NCBI RefSeq assembly: GCF_008806595.1
Contig: NZ_VZRB01000007.1
Coordinates: forward strand, 279,312-343,311
DNA length: 64,000 nucleotides
From: Streptomyces luteolifulvus
Lineage (GTDB): Bacteria > Actinomycetota > Actinomycetes > Streptomycetales > Streptomycetaceae
Reading direction: 5' to 3'
In this document: positions 1-7,386 of the stretch, in pieces
How positions within the stretch are numbered: position 1 is the first letter of the stretch
How the letters are laid out: each line of letters begins with the position of its first letter
Notes under the pieces: generated by a model
The model's input: the letters and a program-made list of their open reading frames with translations, nothing else
Told to the model about the DNA's origin: nothing
Databases searched by the model: none
Made by a program: the position numbers and the translations under genes

Positions 1-1884
1 GGGGAGCGCATCAAGGCCCTCGCCGACCTCAGCCACACCCCGCTGTTCTTCGGTCGCCTCGACTATCTGCACGCTCCGGGCGCGGACCGGGCCGAGGGCG
101 CGGAGGGGGAGCGGTTCTACATCGGGCGCCGGCATGTGCACGACGGCGACGGCGATCCGATGGTGATCGACTGGCGTGCGCCGGTCTCGCAGCCGTTCTA
201 CCGGGCCTCCAAGAAGGACCCGCTGGACATCGCGCTGCGCCGCCGCTTCGGCTACACGGGCGGCGACCTCACGGCGTACGAGGACGAGCACCTGTCCGAT
301 CCCGCTGAGGCTGCCGCCACGAGCAAGCTGCTCCAGCAGGAGATCGAGCGGCCCCGCGTCGGCCCGATGCGCGACATCGTGGCCACGATCCAGCCCGAGC
401 AGGACGAGATCGTACGCAGCGGGCTGGGCGGGACCGTGTGCGTGCAGGGAGGTCCGGGCACCGGGAAGACCGCCGTCGGCCTGCACCGGGTCGCCTACCT
501 CCTCTACGCCCACCGCGAGCGGCTGGCCCGCACCGGCACGCTGGTCATCGGGCCGAACAGGTCCTTCCTGCACTACATCGAGCAGGTGCTGCCCGCGCTG
601 GGCGAGTTGACGGTCAAACAGGCCACGGTCGACGACCTGGTCGCGCATGTGGAGGTCCGCGGCACGGACGACGCGGCCGCCGCGCTCGTGAAGGGCGACG
701 CGCGGATGGCGGAGGTCCTGCGAAGGGCCGTCCACGCGCACGTGAGCATGCCCACCGAACCTGTCGTGGTGGTGCGCGGCTCGCGCCGCTGGCGGGTCCC
801 GGCGTACGAACTCGAGGACATCGTCCGGGAACTGCTGGACCGCGGCATCCGCTACGGCGCCGCCCGCGAGGCCCTGCCGCAGCGTATCGCGCATGCCGTG
901 CTGGTGCAGATGGAGCGGTCGGGCGAGGCCCCGGACGACCGTGTGCAGGACGCCGTCGCCCGCAACTCCGCGGTGAAGGCGGCCGTCAAACAGATCTGGC
1001 CGCCGGTCGACCCGGCCAAGCTGGTGCTGCGGCTGCTGACGGACGCGGACTTCCTCGCGCTGCATGCGGAAGACGTCCTCAGCGAGGAGGAGCAGAAGAC
1101 GATCCTGTGGACGAAGCCGGCGCGGTCGGTGAAGTCCGCGCAGTGGTCGCCCGCGGACGCGGTGCTGATCGACGAGGCGCAGGACCTGGTCCAGCGCACG
1201 CACTCGCTCGGGCATGTGGTGCTGGACGAGGCGCAGGATCTCTCCCCGATGCAGTACCGGGCGGTGGGCCGGCGCTGCACCACCGGTTCCGCGACCGTGC
1301 TCGGCGATCTCGCGCAGGGCACCACGCCCTGGGCGACCCGGAGTTGGGACCAAGCCCTGGCCCACCTGGGGAAGGCGGACGGCGTCATCGAGGAGCTGAC
1401 GGCCGGTTTCCGCGTGCCGACGGACGTCATCACCTACGCCTCGCGTCTGCTCCCGCACATCGCCCCGGGACTGACGCCGGTCGCCTCGGTCCGTGAGAAC
1501 CCGGGCTTCTTCGACCTCCGCGCGATCGAGGACACCGCGGAAGTGGTGGCCGCCTGTGAGGAGTTGCTGCGCAACGAGGGCTCGATCGGCCTGATCGCCG
1601 CCGACGCCCGCATCCCGCCCCTGGCGGAGGCGCTGACGGCGGCAGGCATCGGCTATCTGCCCCCCGGCGAGGAGACGACGCACACGACCCGCCTGACCCT
1701 GGTCCCGGCCTCCCTGGCAAAGGGCCTGGAGTACGACTACGTGGTCCTGGACGAACCCCAGGCAGTGGTAACCGCCGAACCGGACGAACGCACAGGCCTG
1801 CGCCGCCTGTACGTAACCCTGACCCGAGCGGTATCAGGCCTGATCATCACCCACATGTCCCCACTCCCACCCCAGCTCACCTAG
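1..1884 (+). CDS. helD: HelD-like UvrD/Rep superfamily ATPase, 5' end missing
   Basis: The reading frame is open from the first base, so the start lies outside the window and 627 residues are visible. The family is superfamily 1 helicase-like. Streptomyces HelD proteins are known to bind RNA polymerase and recycle stalled complexes using ATP. A Walker A motif (GGPGTGKT) lies near visible residue 150. A Walker B-like DEAQDL occurs twice, near residues 391 and 409, the second in the context VVLDEAQDLSPMQY. The C-terminal helicase region ends with a LYVTLTRA motif. An in-frame GTG at 136 is internal, because upstream sequence such as FFGRLDY is typical of the family. HelD rather than a DNA-repair helicase is inferred from overall pattern. 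Whether this paralogue acts on RNA polymerase here is not shown by the sequence. Confidence 0.85.
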   Translation, partial: GERIKALADLSHTPLFFGRLDYLHAPGADRAEGAEGERFYIGRRHVHDGDGDPMVIDWRAPVSQPFYRASKKDPLDIALRRRFGYTGGDLTAYEDEHLSDPAEAAATSKLLQQEIERPRVGPMRDIVATIQPEQDEIVRSGLGGTVCVQGGPGTGKTAVGLHRVAYLLYAHRERLARTGTLVIGPNRSFLHYIEQVLPALGELTVKQATVDDLVAHVEVRGTDDAAAALVKGDARMAEVLRRAVHAHVSMPTEPVVVVRGSRRWRVPAYELEDIVRELLDRGIRYGAAREALPQRIAHAVLVQMERSGEAPDDRVQDAVARNSAVKAAVKQIWPPVDPAKLVLRLLTDADFLALHAEDVLSEEEQKTILWTKPARSVKSAQWSPADAVLIDEAQDLVQRTHSLGHVVLDEAQDLSPMQYRAVGRRCTTGSATVLGDLAQGTTPWATRSWDQALAHLGKADGVIEELTAGFRVPTDVITYASRLLPHIAPGLTPVASVRENPGFFDLRAIEDTAEVVAACEELLRNEGSIGLIAADARIPPLAEALTAAGIGYLPPGEETTHTTRLTLVPASLAKGLEYDYVVLDEPQAVVTAEPDERTGLRRLYVTLTRAVSGLIITHMSPLPPQLT

Positions 1885-1898
1885 CCCGCATCACCTCG

Positions 1899-2400
1899 GG
1901 CAGTCGCGCCGCCGGGGCGACACGGGCGGGCGCGGGCGGCACCCCGACGCCGGGCCACGCACCCGCATCACCGCGGTGGGTCGCGCCGCCGAGACGGCAC
2001 GGACGCGCGCGGGCGATAACCCATCAGCGCCGGGCAGCCCAGACCGCCATCCCGCGGCCAGTCGCGCCGCTGGGGCGCACGGACGGGCGCGGGCCGCCCC
2101 CCGCCAACGCCGGGCCACGCACCCGCTTCACCGTGCACAGTCGCGCCGCCGAGACGGCACGGACGGGCGCGGGCCGCCCCCGCCAACGCCGGGCCACGCA
2201 CCCGCCCTCACCGCGGGCAGTCGTGCCGCTGGGGCGGCACGGGTGGGCGCGGGCGGCACCCCGTCAGCGCAGGGCCGCGCGACCCACGCCCGCGCACCAA
2301 CCCCGCAAGCCACTCCCACGCCGGGACGGCACAGGCGGACACGGGCGGCACCCCGCCAGCGCCGGGCCGCGCGACCCACCCCCGCGCCGCGCGATCCCCC
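1899..2400. repeat. Degenerate ~80-bp tandem repeat block downstream of helD
   Basis: This gene-free stretch holds about six degenerate copies of a roughly 80-bp unit. The shared anchor GTCGCGCC (or GTCGTGCC) falls at 1903, 1980, 2061, 2140 and 2220, with a weaker copy near 2311, giving spacings of 77-91 bp. Several units contain a hairpin-forming element; the clearest is GTGCCGC-TGGG-GCGGCAC at about 2221-2238. No open frame here has coding character, and the long overlapping frames are products of high GC. It lies between helD and the convergent cutC, so it may act as a bidirectional terminator or be a decayed repetitive element. Confidence 0.7.
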
Positions 2401-2408
2401 CACACCGC

Positions 2409-3107
2409 TCACCCCCCGTCCAGAGCCCCCCGCCACTCCTCCACCGCAGCCGCCGACACACGCTCGCCCCAGCCCCCCGGCCGAGCCGCCCCGCCGATGT
2501 GGAACGCGTCGATCCCCCCGGCCAGGAGCCCTGGCACGTGGTCGAGCCGCAGCCCCCCGCCCACGAGAATCCGCTGCTCGTACCCCGGCTCCCCACGCCG
2601 CGCCGCCTCCGCGAGAAGCGTGGGGAGTCCGTCGTCCACCCCCGCGGAGGAGCCTGCCGTGAGGTAGGTGTCGAGGCCCGGCACCCCATCCAGTTGCTTG
2701 CGCAGCGCATCCCGGTCGGCCGCGTGGTCGATCGCCCGGTGAAACGTCCACCGGCACCCGGACCCGGCCAGCTCATCGACCACCCGCTCCACGGCCCCGA
2801 GATCCACCCCGCCCGCCGCGTCGAGGAACCCGAGCACGAACTCCTCGGCCCCGGCGGCCCGCAGCTCCCGCGCGACGGCCACCAGCCGGTCCGTTTCCCT
2901 CGCCGCGAACCCGTCCTCCAGCCGCAGCATCACCCGCAGCGGAATGTCGACGGCGGCCCGGATCGCGACGAAGGTCGCCACCGGCGGGGTGAGTCCGTCG
3001 GCCGCCATGTCGGTGATCAGTTCGAGGCGGTCCGCGCCTCCGGCCTGGGCGGCAACCGCGTCCTCGACGTCGAGGGCGATCACCTCCAGGACTGCACGCT
3101 TGCTCAT
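2409..3107 (-). CDS. cutC: CutC-family protein (TIM barrel, copper homeostasis family)
   Basis: The product is 232 residues, the usual length for CutC. It shows the family pattern throughout: AGGADRLEL near residue 18, PPVATF, VMLRLEDGF and FVLGFLD in the middle, FHRAIDHAADRDAL, and a C-terminal GGGLRLDHVPGLLAGGIDAFHIGG. CutC proteins form a TIM barrel. The original copper-homeostasis assignment is disputed, and the true substrate is not established. The ATG at 3107 is chosen because homology begins at MSKRAVLEVIALDVEDA; in-frame sequence farther upstream runs into the regulatory palindrome. It is convergent with helD. A dre-like site 25-45 bp upstream suggests amino-sugar-responsive control, which hints at a carbohydrate role rather than copper. 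Confidence 0.85.
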   Translation of the reverse strand: MSKRAVLEVIALDVEDAVAAQAGGADRLELITDMAADGLTPPVATFVAIRAAVDIPLRVMLRLEDGFAARETDRLVAVARELRAAGAEEFVLGFLDAAGGVDLGAVERVVDELAGSGCRWTFHRAIDHAADRDALRKQLDGVPGLDTYLTAGSSAGVDDGLPTLLAEAARRGEPGYEQRILVGGGLRLDHVPGLLAGGIDAFHIGGAARPGGWGERVSAAAVEEWRGALDGG

Positions 3108-3131
3108 GGGACCCCATTCGTCGCGGCTAAC

Positions 3132-3152
3132 AGGTCTAGTCCAATTTAGACC
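3132..3152 (-). promoter_or_regulatory. dre-like (DasR) operator upstream of cutC
   Basis: Read on the minus strand, the site contains TGGACTAGACCT. This matches the dre core TGGTCTAGACCA at 10 of 12 positions and is identical to the 12-bp core upstream of nagK in this window. It is embedded in a wider inverted repeat, GGTCTA-N8-TAGACC (3133-3152). DasR is the Streptomyces GntR-family regulator that responds to glucosamine-6-phosphate. Binding here is an inference. Confidence 0.55.
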
Positions 3153-3187
3153 ATGCCCACGCCACGTACGTAGAGGGCCTCGCCCAC

Positions 3188-3862
3188 TCACCCGAAGATG
3201 TTCAGCTCCTCCGCCTCCACCCCGGCCAGCTCGTAGGACGCCCCCCGCGCTGGCCGCCCGGCATACAGCCGTACGAGGGTCGCCGCGTCCCCGATGAACC
3301 GCGCCGGAGGCCGCTCCCCGCTCACGTCCCCCAGCCGCAGCGGCTCGTCCCTGTCGTCGAGGTCGGCATGCAGCGGTACCTGCCCCTTGTCCCGGGTGAT
3401 CCGCGCAAGCAGCGCCAGCGCGTCCGGCAGCCCCGCCCCCGCGTAGGCCCCCGGCTCCCCGAGGACCTCACGGACGTCCCCCGCGTGCACCCACTCCCCC
3501 AGCGCGATCATGTCCAGCACCCCGCCCGCCTTGGCAATCACGGGCCCCGCCTCGCTCATCCCGCGCTCCAGCTCGTCCACGACCTGCGCGTTCGTCCATT
3601 CGGCCCGCTCGGCGATGTCCCGGTCGTTCGACTCGGGCGAGAACACCCCCTCCTCGTAGCGGCTCTCCACCACCCGCGTCAGCGCGGCGGAGCAGTGCGC
3701 GAGCACATCCCGCACGGTCCACCCGGGACACGCCTCGGTCGGCAGCGCGAAATCGGCGTCGGGCCGGGCCCGCAGCAGCGGAATGAGCGCGTCGCGCTCG
3801 GTGGCGAGCAGCCGGCCGGGCTGCTCGGGGTCACGTGCCTCGTGTACGTCAGCAGTCGTCAT
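3188..3862 (-). CDS. Mycothiol-dependent maleylpyruvate isomerase-like (DinB fold) protein
   Basis: The 224-residue product begins with the MDMPI_N/DinB-like four-helix region (residues about 15-150), including the signature CPGWTVRDVLAHCSAAL near residue 45. A smaller C-terminal domain follows, with PARFIGDAATLVRLYAGRPA near the end. The family comprises putative mycothiol-dependent isomerases and transferases of actinobacteria; the substrate cannot be deduced. An ATG at 3862 has GGA seven bases upstream and is preferred over a TTG three codons earlier. It is divergent from the HD hydrolase at 3910 with under 50 bp between them, so the two promoters must overlap. Confidence 0.8.
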   Translation of the reverse strand: MTTADVHEARDPEQPGRLLATERDALIPLLRARPDADFALPTEACPGWTVRDVLAHCSAALTRVVESRYEEGVFSPESNDRDIAERAEWTNAQVVDELERGMSEAGPVIAKAGGVLDMIALGEWVHAGDVREVLGEPGAYAGAGLPDALALLARITRDKGQVPLHADLDDRDEPLRLGDVSGERPPARFIGDAATLVRLYAGRPARGASYELAGVEAEELNIFG

Positions 3863-3909
3863 GAGTTCCAAACTAGGGTCCGTACGACGCGCGGCGGGAG
3901 AATGAGCAC

Positions 3910-4554
3910 ATGGTCGATCCAGACACCCTGCGCACCCGTTTCGCCCGCGCCCTCGAAGGCGCCCGCGCCCCCGGCGCCGGCCCGGACCCGGCCCCGTACG
4001 CCGACAACCTGCTCGCCCGCTGGCAGGAGCCGCAGCGCCGGTACCACACGCTCGCGCACCTCACCGCGGTCCTCGACCACATCGACGTACTGGAGAAGTA
4101 CGCCGCCGCCCCGGACGTCGTGCGGCTGGCCGCCTGGTTCCACGACGCGGTGTACCTGCCCGACCGCTCGGAGAACGAGGAGCGCTCGGCCCGCCTCGCC
4201 GAGCGCGCCCTTCCCGAGGCCGGGGTGCCGGCGGACAGGACCGCCGAGGTCGCCCGTCTGATCCGGCTCACCGTCGGCCACGACCCGGCCGACGACGACC
4301 GCGACGGACAGGTCCTGTGCGACGCCGACCTGGCGATTCTCGCCTCGCCCCCCTCCGTGTACGCCGCCTACACCGCCGCCGTCCGCGAGGAGTACCACTT
4401 CGTCCACAGCGACGCCTTCCGCGCGGGCCGCGCCGCGATTCTGCGCCAACTCCTCGACCTGCCACGGCTGTTCAGAACGCCGCACGGGCAGGCGGAGTGG
4501 GAGGCGACGGCGCGCTACAACCTCCGCTCCGAGCTGGAAATGCTGTCGCTCTGA
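3910..4554 (+). CDS. HD-domain metal-dependent phosphohydrolase-like protein
   Basis: The product is 214 residues with the arrangement of small predicted HD hydrolases: RRYHTLAHL (His46, His50), the HD pair in WFHDAVY (residues 78-79), and a distal CDADLAIL (Asp138, Asp140). These residues would bind one or two metal ions. The family is annotated as predicted metal-dependent HD phosphohydrolases, with no known physiological substrate. The gene starts at an ATG and ends 26 bp before the MDMPI-GNAT fusion gene on the same strand, so co-transcription is likely. Confidence 0.8.
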   Translation: MVDPDTLRTRFARALEGARAPGAGPDPAPYADNLLARWQEPQRRYHTLAHLTAVLDHIDVLEKYAAAPDVVRLAAWFHDAVYLPDRSENEERSARLAERALPEAGVPADRTAEVARLIRLTVGHDPADDDRDGQVLCDADLAILASPPSVYAAYTAAVREEYHFVHSDAFRAGRAAILRQLLDLPRLFRTPHGQAEWEATARYNLRSELEMLSL

Positions 4555-4580
4555 GGGTCCGGGCCGCCTACCCTGCCCGC

Positions 4581-5675
4581 ATGCGATTCATGGGCGGGGA
4601 ACGGGTGGAAGAAGCCGTCGCGGGCTGTGCGGACGTACTGCGGGCGGTGGTGGACCGGGACTGGGAGCAGGTGGGCGCCGGCCGGCTGGAGTGGAGTTGC
4701 CAGAAGACGGCGGCGCACATCGCGAGCGATCTCCTCGCGTACGCGGGACAGCTCGCCGGGCGCGCACAGGACGCGTACGTCCCCTTCGAGATCACCCTCG
4801 ACGGCACCGAGGACGGCCTGGACCGCGCCGACAACGCGGGCGTCGTCCAGGTCGTGGAGACGACCGGCGCGCTGTTCGCCGCCACCCTCCGCACCACCCC
4901 GCGCGAGGTGCGCGCCTTTCACCCGTTCCCCTTCCGCAGCGCGGACCGCGCGGGCTTCGCCGCGATGGGCATCGCCGAGGTCCTGCTGCACACGCACGAC
5001 ATCGCCGAGGGCATGGACCTCCCGTACGAACCCCCCGCCCACCTCCCCGAGTACGTCCTGACCCGGATCTTCCCGCACGTCCCGCCCGGCCCCGACCACT
5101 GGCGCACCCTGCTGTGGGCCACCGGCCGCGGCGAACTCCCCGGCCGCGCCCCGGTCACCGCATGGCGCTGGAACAACAACCTGGTCGTCCCGGCCGACCG
5201 GGTCGGCCTCCAGGGCGTGACACCCGCGGCCGCCGCCGACCTGAGCGCGGGCGGTGACGGCGGCTTCGAGTGGGTCGGGGACGGCCCCTACGAGGGCACG
5301 CGGGAGGCCGCCGGGATGATGGTCAAGGCGTACGAGGCGGGCGTACACCGGCCGGAGTTCGGCCTGTTCGTCGTGGTACGGCACGAGGACGGCCGCGCGG
5401 TCGGCGGCCTCGGCTTCCACGGCGCCCCGGACGAGGACGGCCGCACGGAGATCGGCTACGACCTGGCCGAGGCCGCCCGAGGCAACGGCTATGCCACCGA
5501 GGCCCTGCGCACGCTGGCCGAGTGGGCGCTCGCACGGGACGACGTGACGACCCTGTTCGCGACCATCGAACACGACAACTCCCCGTCGCAGGCCGTGATC
5601 TCCCGCGCCGGCTTCGTGCAGGTGAGCGAGGACTACGGCGACGAGGGGCTCCTCGCCTACGAACTGCGCGGCTGA
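4581..5675 (+). CDS. Fusion protein: MDMPI/DinB-like domain plus GNAT acetyltransferase
   Basis: The 364-residue product joins two domains. Residues 1 to about 210 are a mycothiol-dependent maleylpyruvate isomerase-like region, with LEWSCQKTAAHIASDLLAYAGQL near residue 38 and LLHTHDIAEGMDLPY near residue 138. Residues about 215-364 are a GNAT domain: FGLFVVVRHEDGRAVGGLGF, the acetyl-CoA loop ARGNGYATEALR near residue 300, and DNSPSQAVISRAGF. The ATG at 4581 follows the HD gene closely; an in-frame extension back into that gene has no homology. The pairing suggests acetylation or thiol transfer on a shared small substrate, but this is inference. Confidence 0.8.
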   Translation: MRFMGGERVEEAVAGCADVLRAVVDRDWEQVGAGRLEWSCQKTAAHIASDLLAYAGQLAGRAQDAYVPFEITLDGTEDGLDRADNAGVVQVVETTGALFAATLRTTPREVRAFHPFPFRSADRAGFAAMGIAEVLLHTHDIAEGMDLPYEPPAHLPEYVLTRIFPHVPPGPDHWRTLLWATGRGELPGRAPVTAWRWNNNLVVPADRVGLQGVTPAAAADLSAGGDGGFEWVGDGPYEGTREAAGMMVKAYEAGVHRPEFGLFVVVRHEDGRAVGGLGFHGAPDEDGRTEIGYDLAEAARGNGYATEALRTLAEWALARDDVTTLFATIEHDNSPSQAVISRAGFVQVSEDYGDEGLLAYELRG

Positions 5676-5679
5676 AGAC

Positions 5680-5964
5680 TCAGGAAGCGGGCGGCCGGGC
5701 GGCCCGGCGCCCCTTCGGCCGCCGCAACCCCGCCTCCGTCAGCAGCCGCACCACCTCGCGGCTGCTGACCTCCACCGCTCCGGCGCGCACCGCGTCCGCG
5801 TACCGGTGGGAGGGGATGTCGTAGTGGTCCCGCTCGAAGGCGCGCCGAGGGACTTCCAACTCGTCGGCGAACTTGTGGAGTTCGTCGAAGGAGACGTCGC
5901 TGACGAGGTGCGACCACATCCGCCCGTGCCCCGGCCAGGCGGGCGGGTCGATGTACACCGTCAC
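5680..5964 (-). CDS. DUF4031 family protein
   Basis: A 94-residue protein starting at GTG 5964, with the DUF4031 opening VTVYIDPPAWPGHGRMWSHL and later FDELHKFADELEVPRRAFERDHYDIP. The family is small, widespread in actinobacteria and without a known function. The DPP, HLVSD and DHYDIP patches are the invariant part. Its start codon overlaps the stop of the upstream gene (5961-6344) by four bases, so the two are translationally coupled. Its stop lies 4 bp from the stop of the convergent MDMPI-GNAT gene. Confidence 0.75.
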   Translation of the reverse strand: MTVYIDPPAWPGHGRMWSHLVSDVSFDELHKFADELEVPRRAFERDHYDIPSHRYADAVRAGAVEVSSREVVRLLTEAGLRRPKGRRAARPPAS

Positions 5965-6344
5965 GAGGGCGCCGCCCCGCCGGCCGCCGACCCCAGCGAT
6001 CCGACCGCGGCGACCTTCACGCCCGCCTTGTGGCACACCCAGTGCGGGTCGGGGCCGAGTTCCGGTTCGACGTCCAGCGCGTGCGGGTCGCCGGAGCCGC
6101 ACACCGGGCACAGGGGCCAGCGGCCGTACCGCTCCAGGAGCGCGTCCTGCACGTCCTGGGCGACCAGCCCGGCCACATACGCGGCACCCTCCGGCCACTG
6201 CTCGACCCACCAGCGCCGCTGTACGACGGACGCCTCGACCATGGACACCACGTCCGCCGCGGCGACATCGCCTGCCGCGAGGTCGGAGAGCACCCGGGCG
6301 CGGGCGGCGTGCAGCGCCTGCTCAAGCGGACTGACGGGATCCAT
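5961..6344 (-). CDS. Small putative zinc-binding hypothetical protein
   Basis: The 127-residue product has a helical N-terminal half and a C-terminal CPVCGSGDPH segment (Cys79, Cys82), with a second Cys-His pair (Cys104-His105). This suggests a single structural zinc site. I do not recognise a named family beyond conserved actinobacterial proteins of this size. It starts at ATG 6344, divergent from the RpiR-type regulator, and its stop overlaps the start of the DUF4031 gene by 4 bp, making a two-gene operon. Confidence 0.65.
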   Translation of the reverse strand: MDPVSPLEQALHAARARVLSDLAAGDVAAADVVSMVEASVVQRRWWVEQWPEGAAYVAGLVAQDVQDALLERYGRWPLCPVCGSGDPHALDVEPELGPDPHWVCHKAGVKVAAVGSLGSAAGGAAPS

Positions 6345-6380
6345 GCTTCCATTGTGCGCACTCTTGACCACACGGCGGAG

Positions 6381-6428
6381 CCGAAAATATCTTTCATTTG
6401 TGAGCCAGAAAGTGAAGGAAATTTTCGG
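6381..6428. promoter_or_regulatory. Inverted repeat overlapping the RpiR-type regulator start (candidate operator)
   Basis: Two 16-bp arms, CCGAAAATATCTTTCA (6381-6396) and TGAAGGAAATTTTCGG (6413-6428), are inverted copies matching at 14 of 16 positions, separated by 16 bp. The AT-rich arms stand out in this GC-rich sequence. The GTG start of the regulator (6400) lies in the spacer. Autoregulation and control of the divergent 6344 operon are inferred from position. Confidence 0.6.
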
Positions 6429-7317
6429 GCCCGCTGCGGGGCGCACACCACCCGCACCCGCCGCCCTCGCCGCCAAGGTGCGCATGCTCGCGCCCTCCAT
6501 GACCCGTTCCATGCAACGGGTCGCCGAGGCCGTGGCGAACGACCCGGCCGGCTGCGCGGCCCTCACGGTCACCGGCCTCGCCGAACTCACCGGCACCAGC
6601 GAGGCCACGGTCGTGCGCACCGCCCGGCTGCTCGGCTACCCCGGCTACCGGGACCTGCGCCTCGCCCTCGCCGGGCTCGCCGCCCAGCAGCAGTCCGGCC
6701 GCGCACCCGCGATCACCACGGACATCGCGGTGGACGACCCCATCGCCGACGTGGTCGCGAAACTCGCCTACGACGAACAGCAGACCCTCGCCGACACCGC
6801 GGCCGGCCTCGACACCGTCCAGCTCACCGCGGCCGTCACGGCGGCGGCGGCCGCACGGCGGATCGATGTGTACGGCGTCGGGGCGTCGGGGCTGGTCGCC
6901 CAGGACCTCACCCAGAAGCTGCTGCGCATAGGGCTCATAGCCCACGCGCACAGCGATCCGCACCTCGCCGTCACCAACGCGGTGCAGCTGCGCGCGGGCG
7001 ATGTGGCGATCGCGATCACGCACTCCGGGTCGACCGGGGATGTCATCGAGCCGCTGCGGGTGGCGTTCGAGCACGGGGCGACGACGGTGGCGATCACCGG
7101 GCGGCCCGACGGTGCGGTGACCCAGTACGCCGATCATGTACTGACCACGTCCACGGCGCGGGAGAGTGAGCTGCGGCCGGCGGCGATGTCCTCACGGACG
7201 AGTCAGCTGCTGGTCGTGGATTGTCTGTTCGTGGGGGTGGCGCAGCGGACCTATGACCGGGCGGCGGAGGCGCTGGCAGCGTCCTATGAGGCGCTGGCGC
7301 ATCGGCATCGCCGGTAG
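6400..7317 (+). CDS. RpiR/MurR-family transcriptional regulator (HTH plus SIS)
   Basis: The 305-residue product has an N-terminal RpiR-type helix-turn-helix (about residues 25-100, containing LTVTGLAELTGTSEATVVRTARLLGYPGY) and a C-terminal SIS phosphosugar-binding domain (about 125-280, with VGASGLVAQDL and AITHSGSTGDVIEPL). RpiR proteins with SIS domains sense phosphosugars. With murQ immediately downstream, MurNAc-6-phosphate is the likely effector. The GTG at 6400 is chosen because the VSQKVKEIF segment looks native; a second GTG at 6412 is possible. The start lies inside an inverted repeat that probably mediates autoregulation. murQ begins 69 bp downstream. Confidence 0.85.
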   Translation: MSQKVKEIFGPAAGRTPPAPAALAAKVRMLAPSMTRSMQRVAEAVANDPAGCAALTVTGLAELTGTSEATVVRTARLLGYPGYRDLRLALAGLAAQQQSGRAPAITTDIAVDDPIADVVAKLAYDEQQTLADTAAGLDTVQLTAAVTAAAAARRIDVYGVGASGLVAQDLTQKLLRIGLIAHAHSDPHLAVTNAVQLRAGDVAIAITHSGSTGDVIEPLRVAFEHGATTVAITGRPDGAVTQYADHVLTTSTARESELRPAAMSSRTSQLLVVDCLFVGVAQRTYDRAAEALAASYEALAHRHRR

Positions 7318-7348
7318 TCCGCAGGCAGTCGGCAGGTAGTCCGCAGGT
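7316..7348. repeat. Three 11-bp tandem repeats between the RpiR gene and murQ
   Basis: Three consecutive 11-bp units, AGTCCGCAGGC, AGTCGGCAGGT and AGTCCGCAGGT, begin inside the stop codon of the regulator gene. They fill half of the 69-bp gap before murQ. They probably arose by slippage. Confidence 0.75.
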
Positions 7349-7386
7349 ACAAAAGATCACCGTAATCCGGAAAGAGCTGCTCCCTC

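Noticed and set aside
1976..3149. Long overlapping frames on both strands between helD and cutC
   Set aside because: They consist of low-complexity Arg/Pro/Ala/Gly translations of the 80-bp repeats and of the cutC antisense strand, with no homology or ribosome sites.
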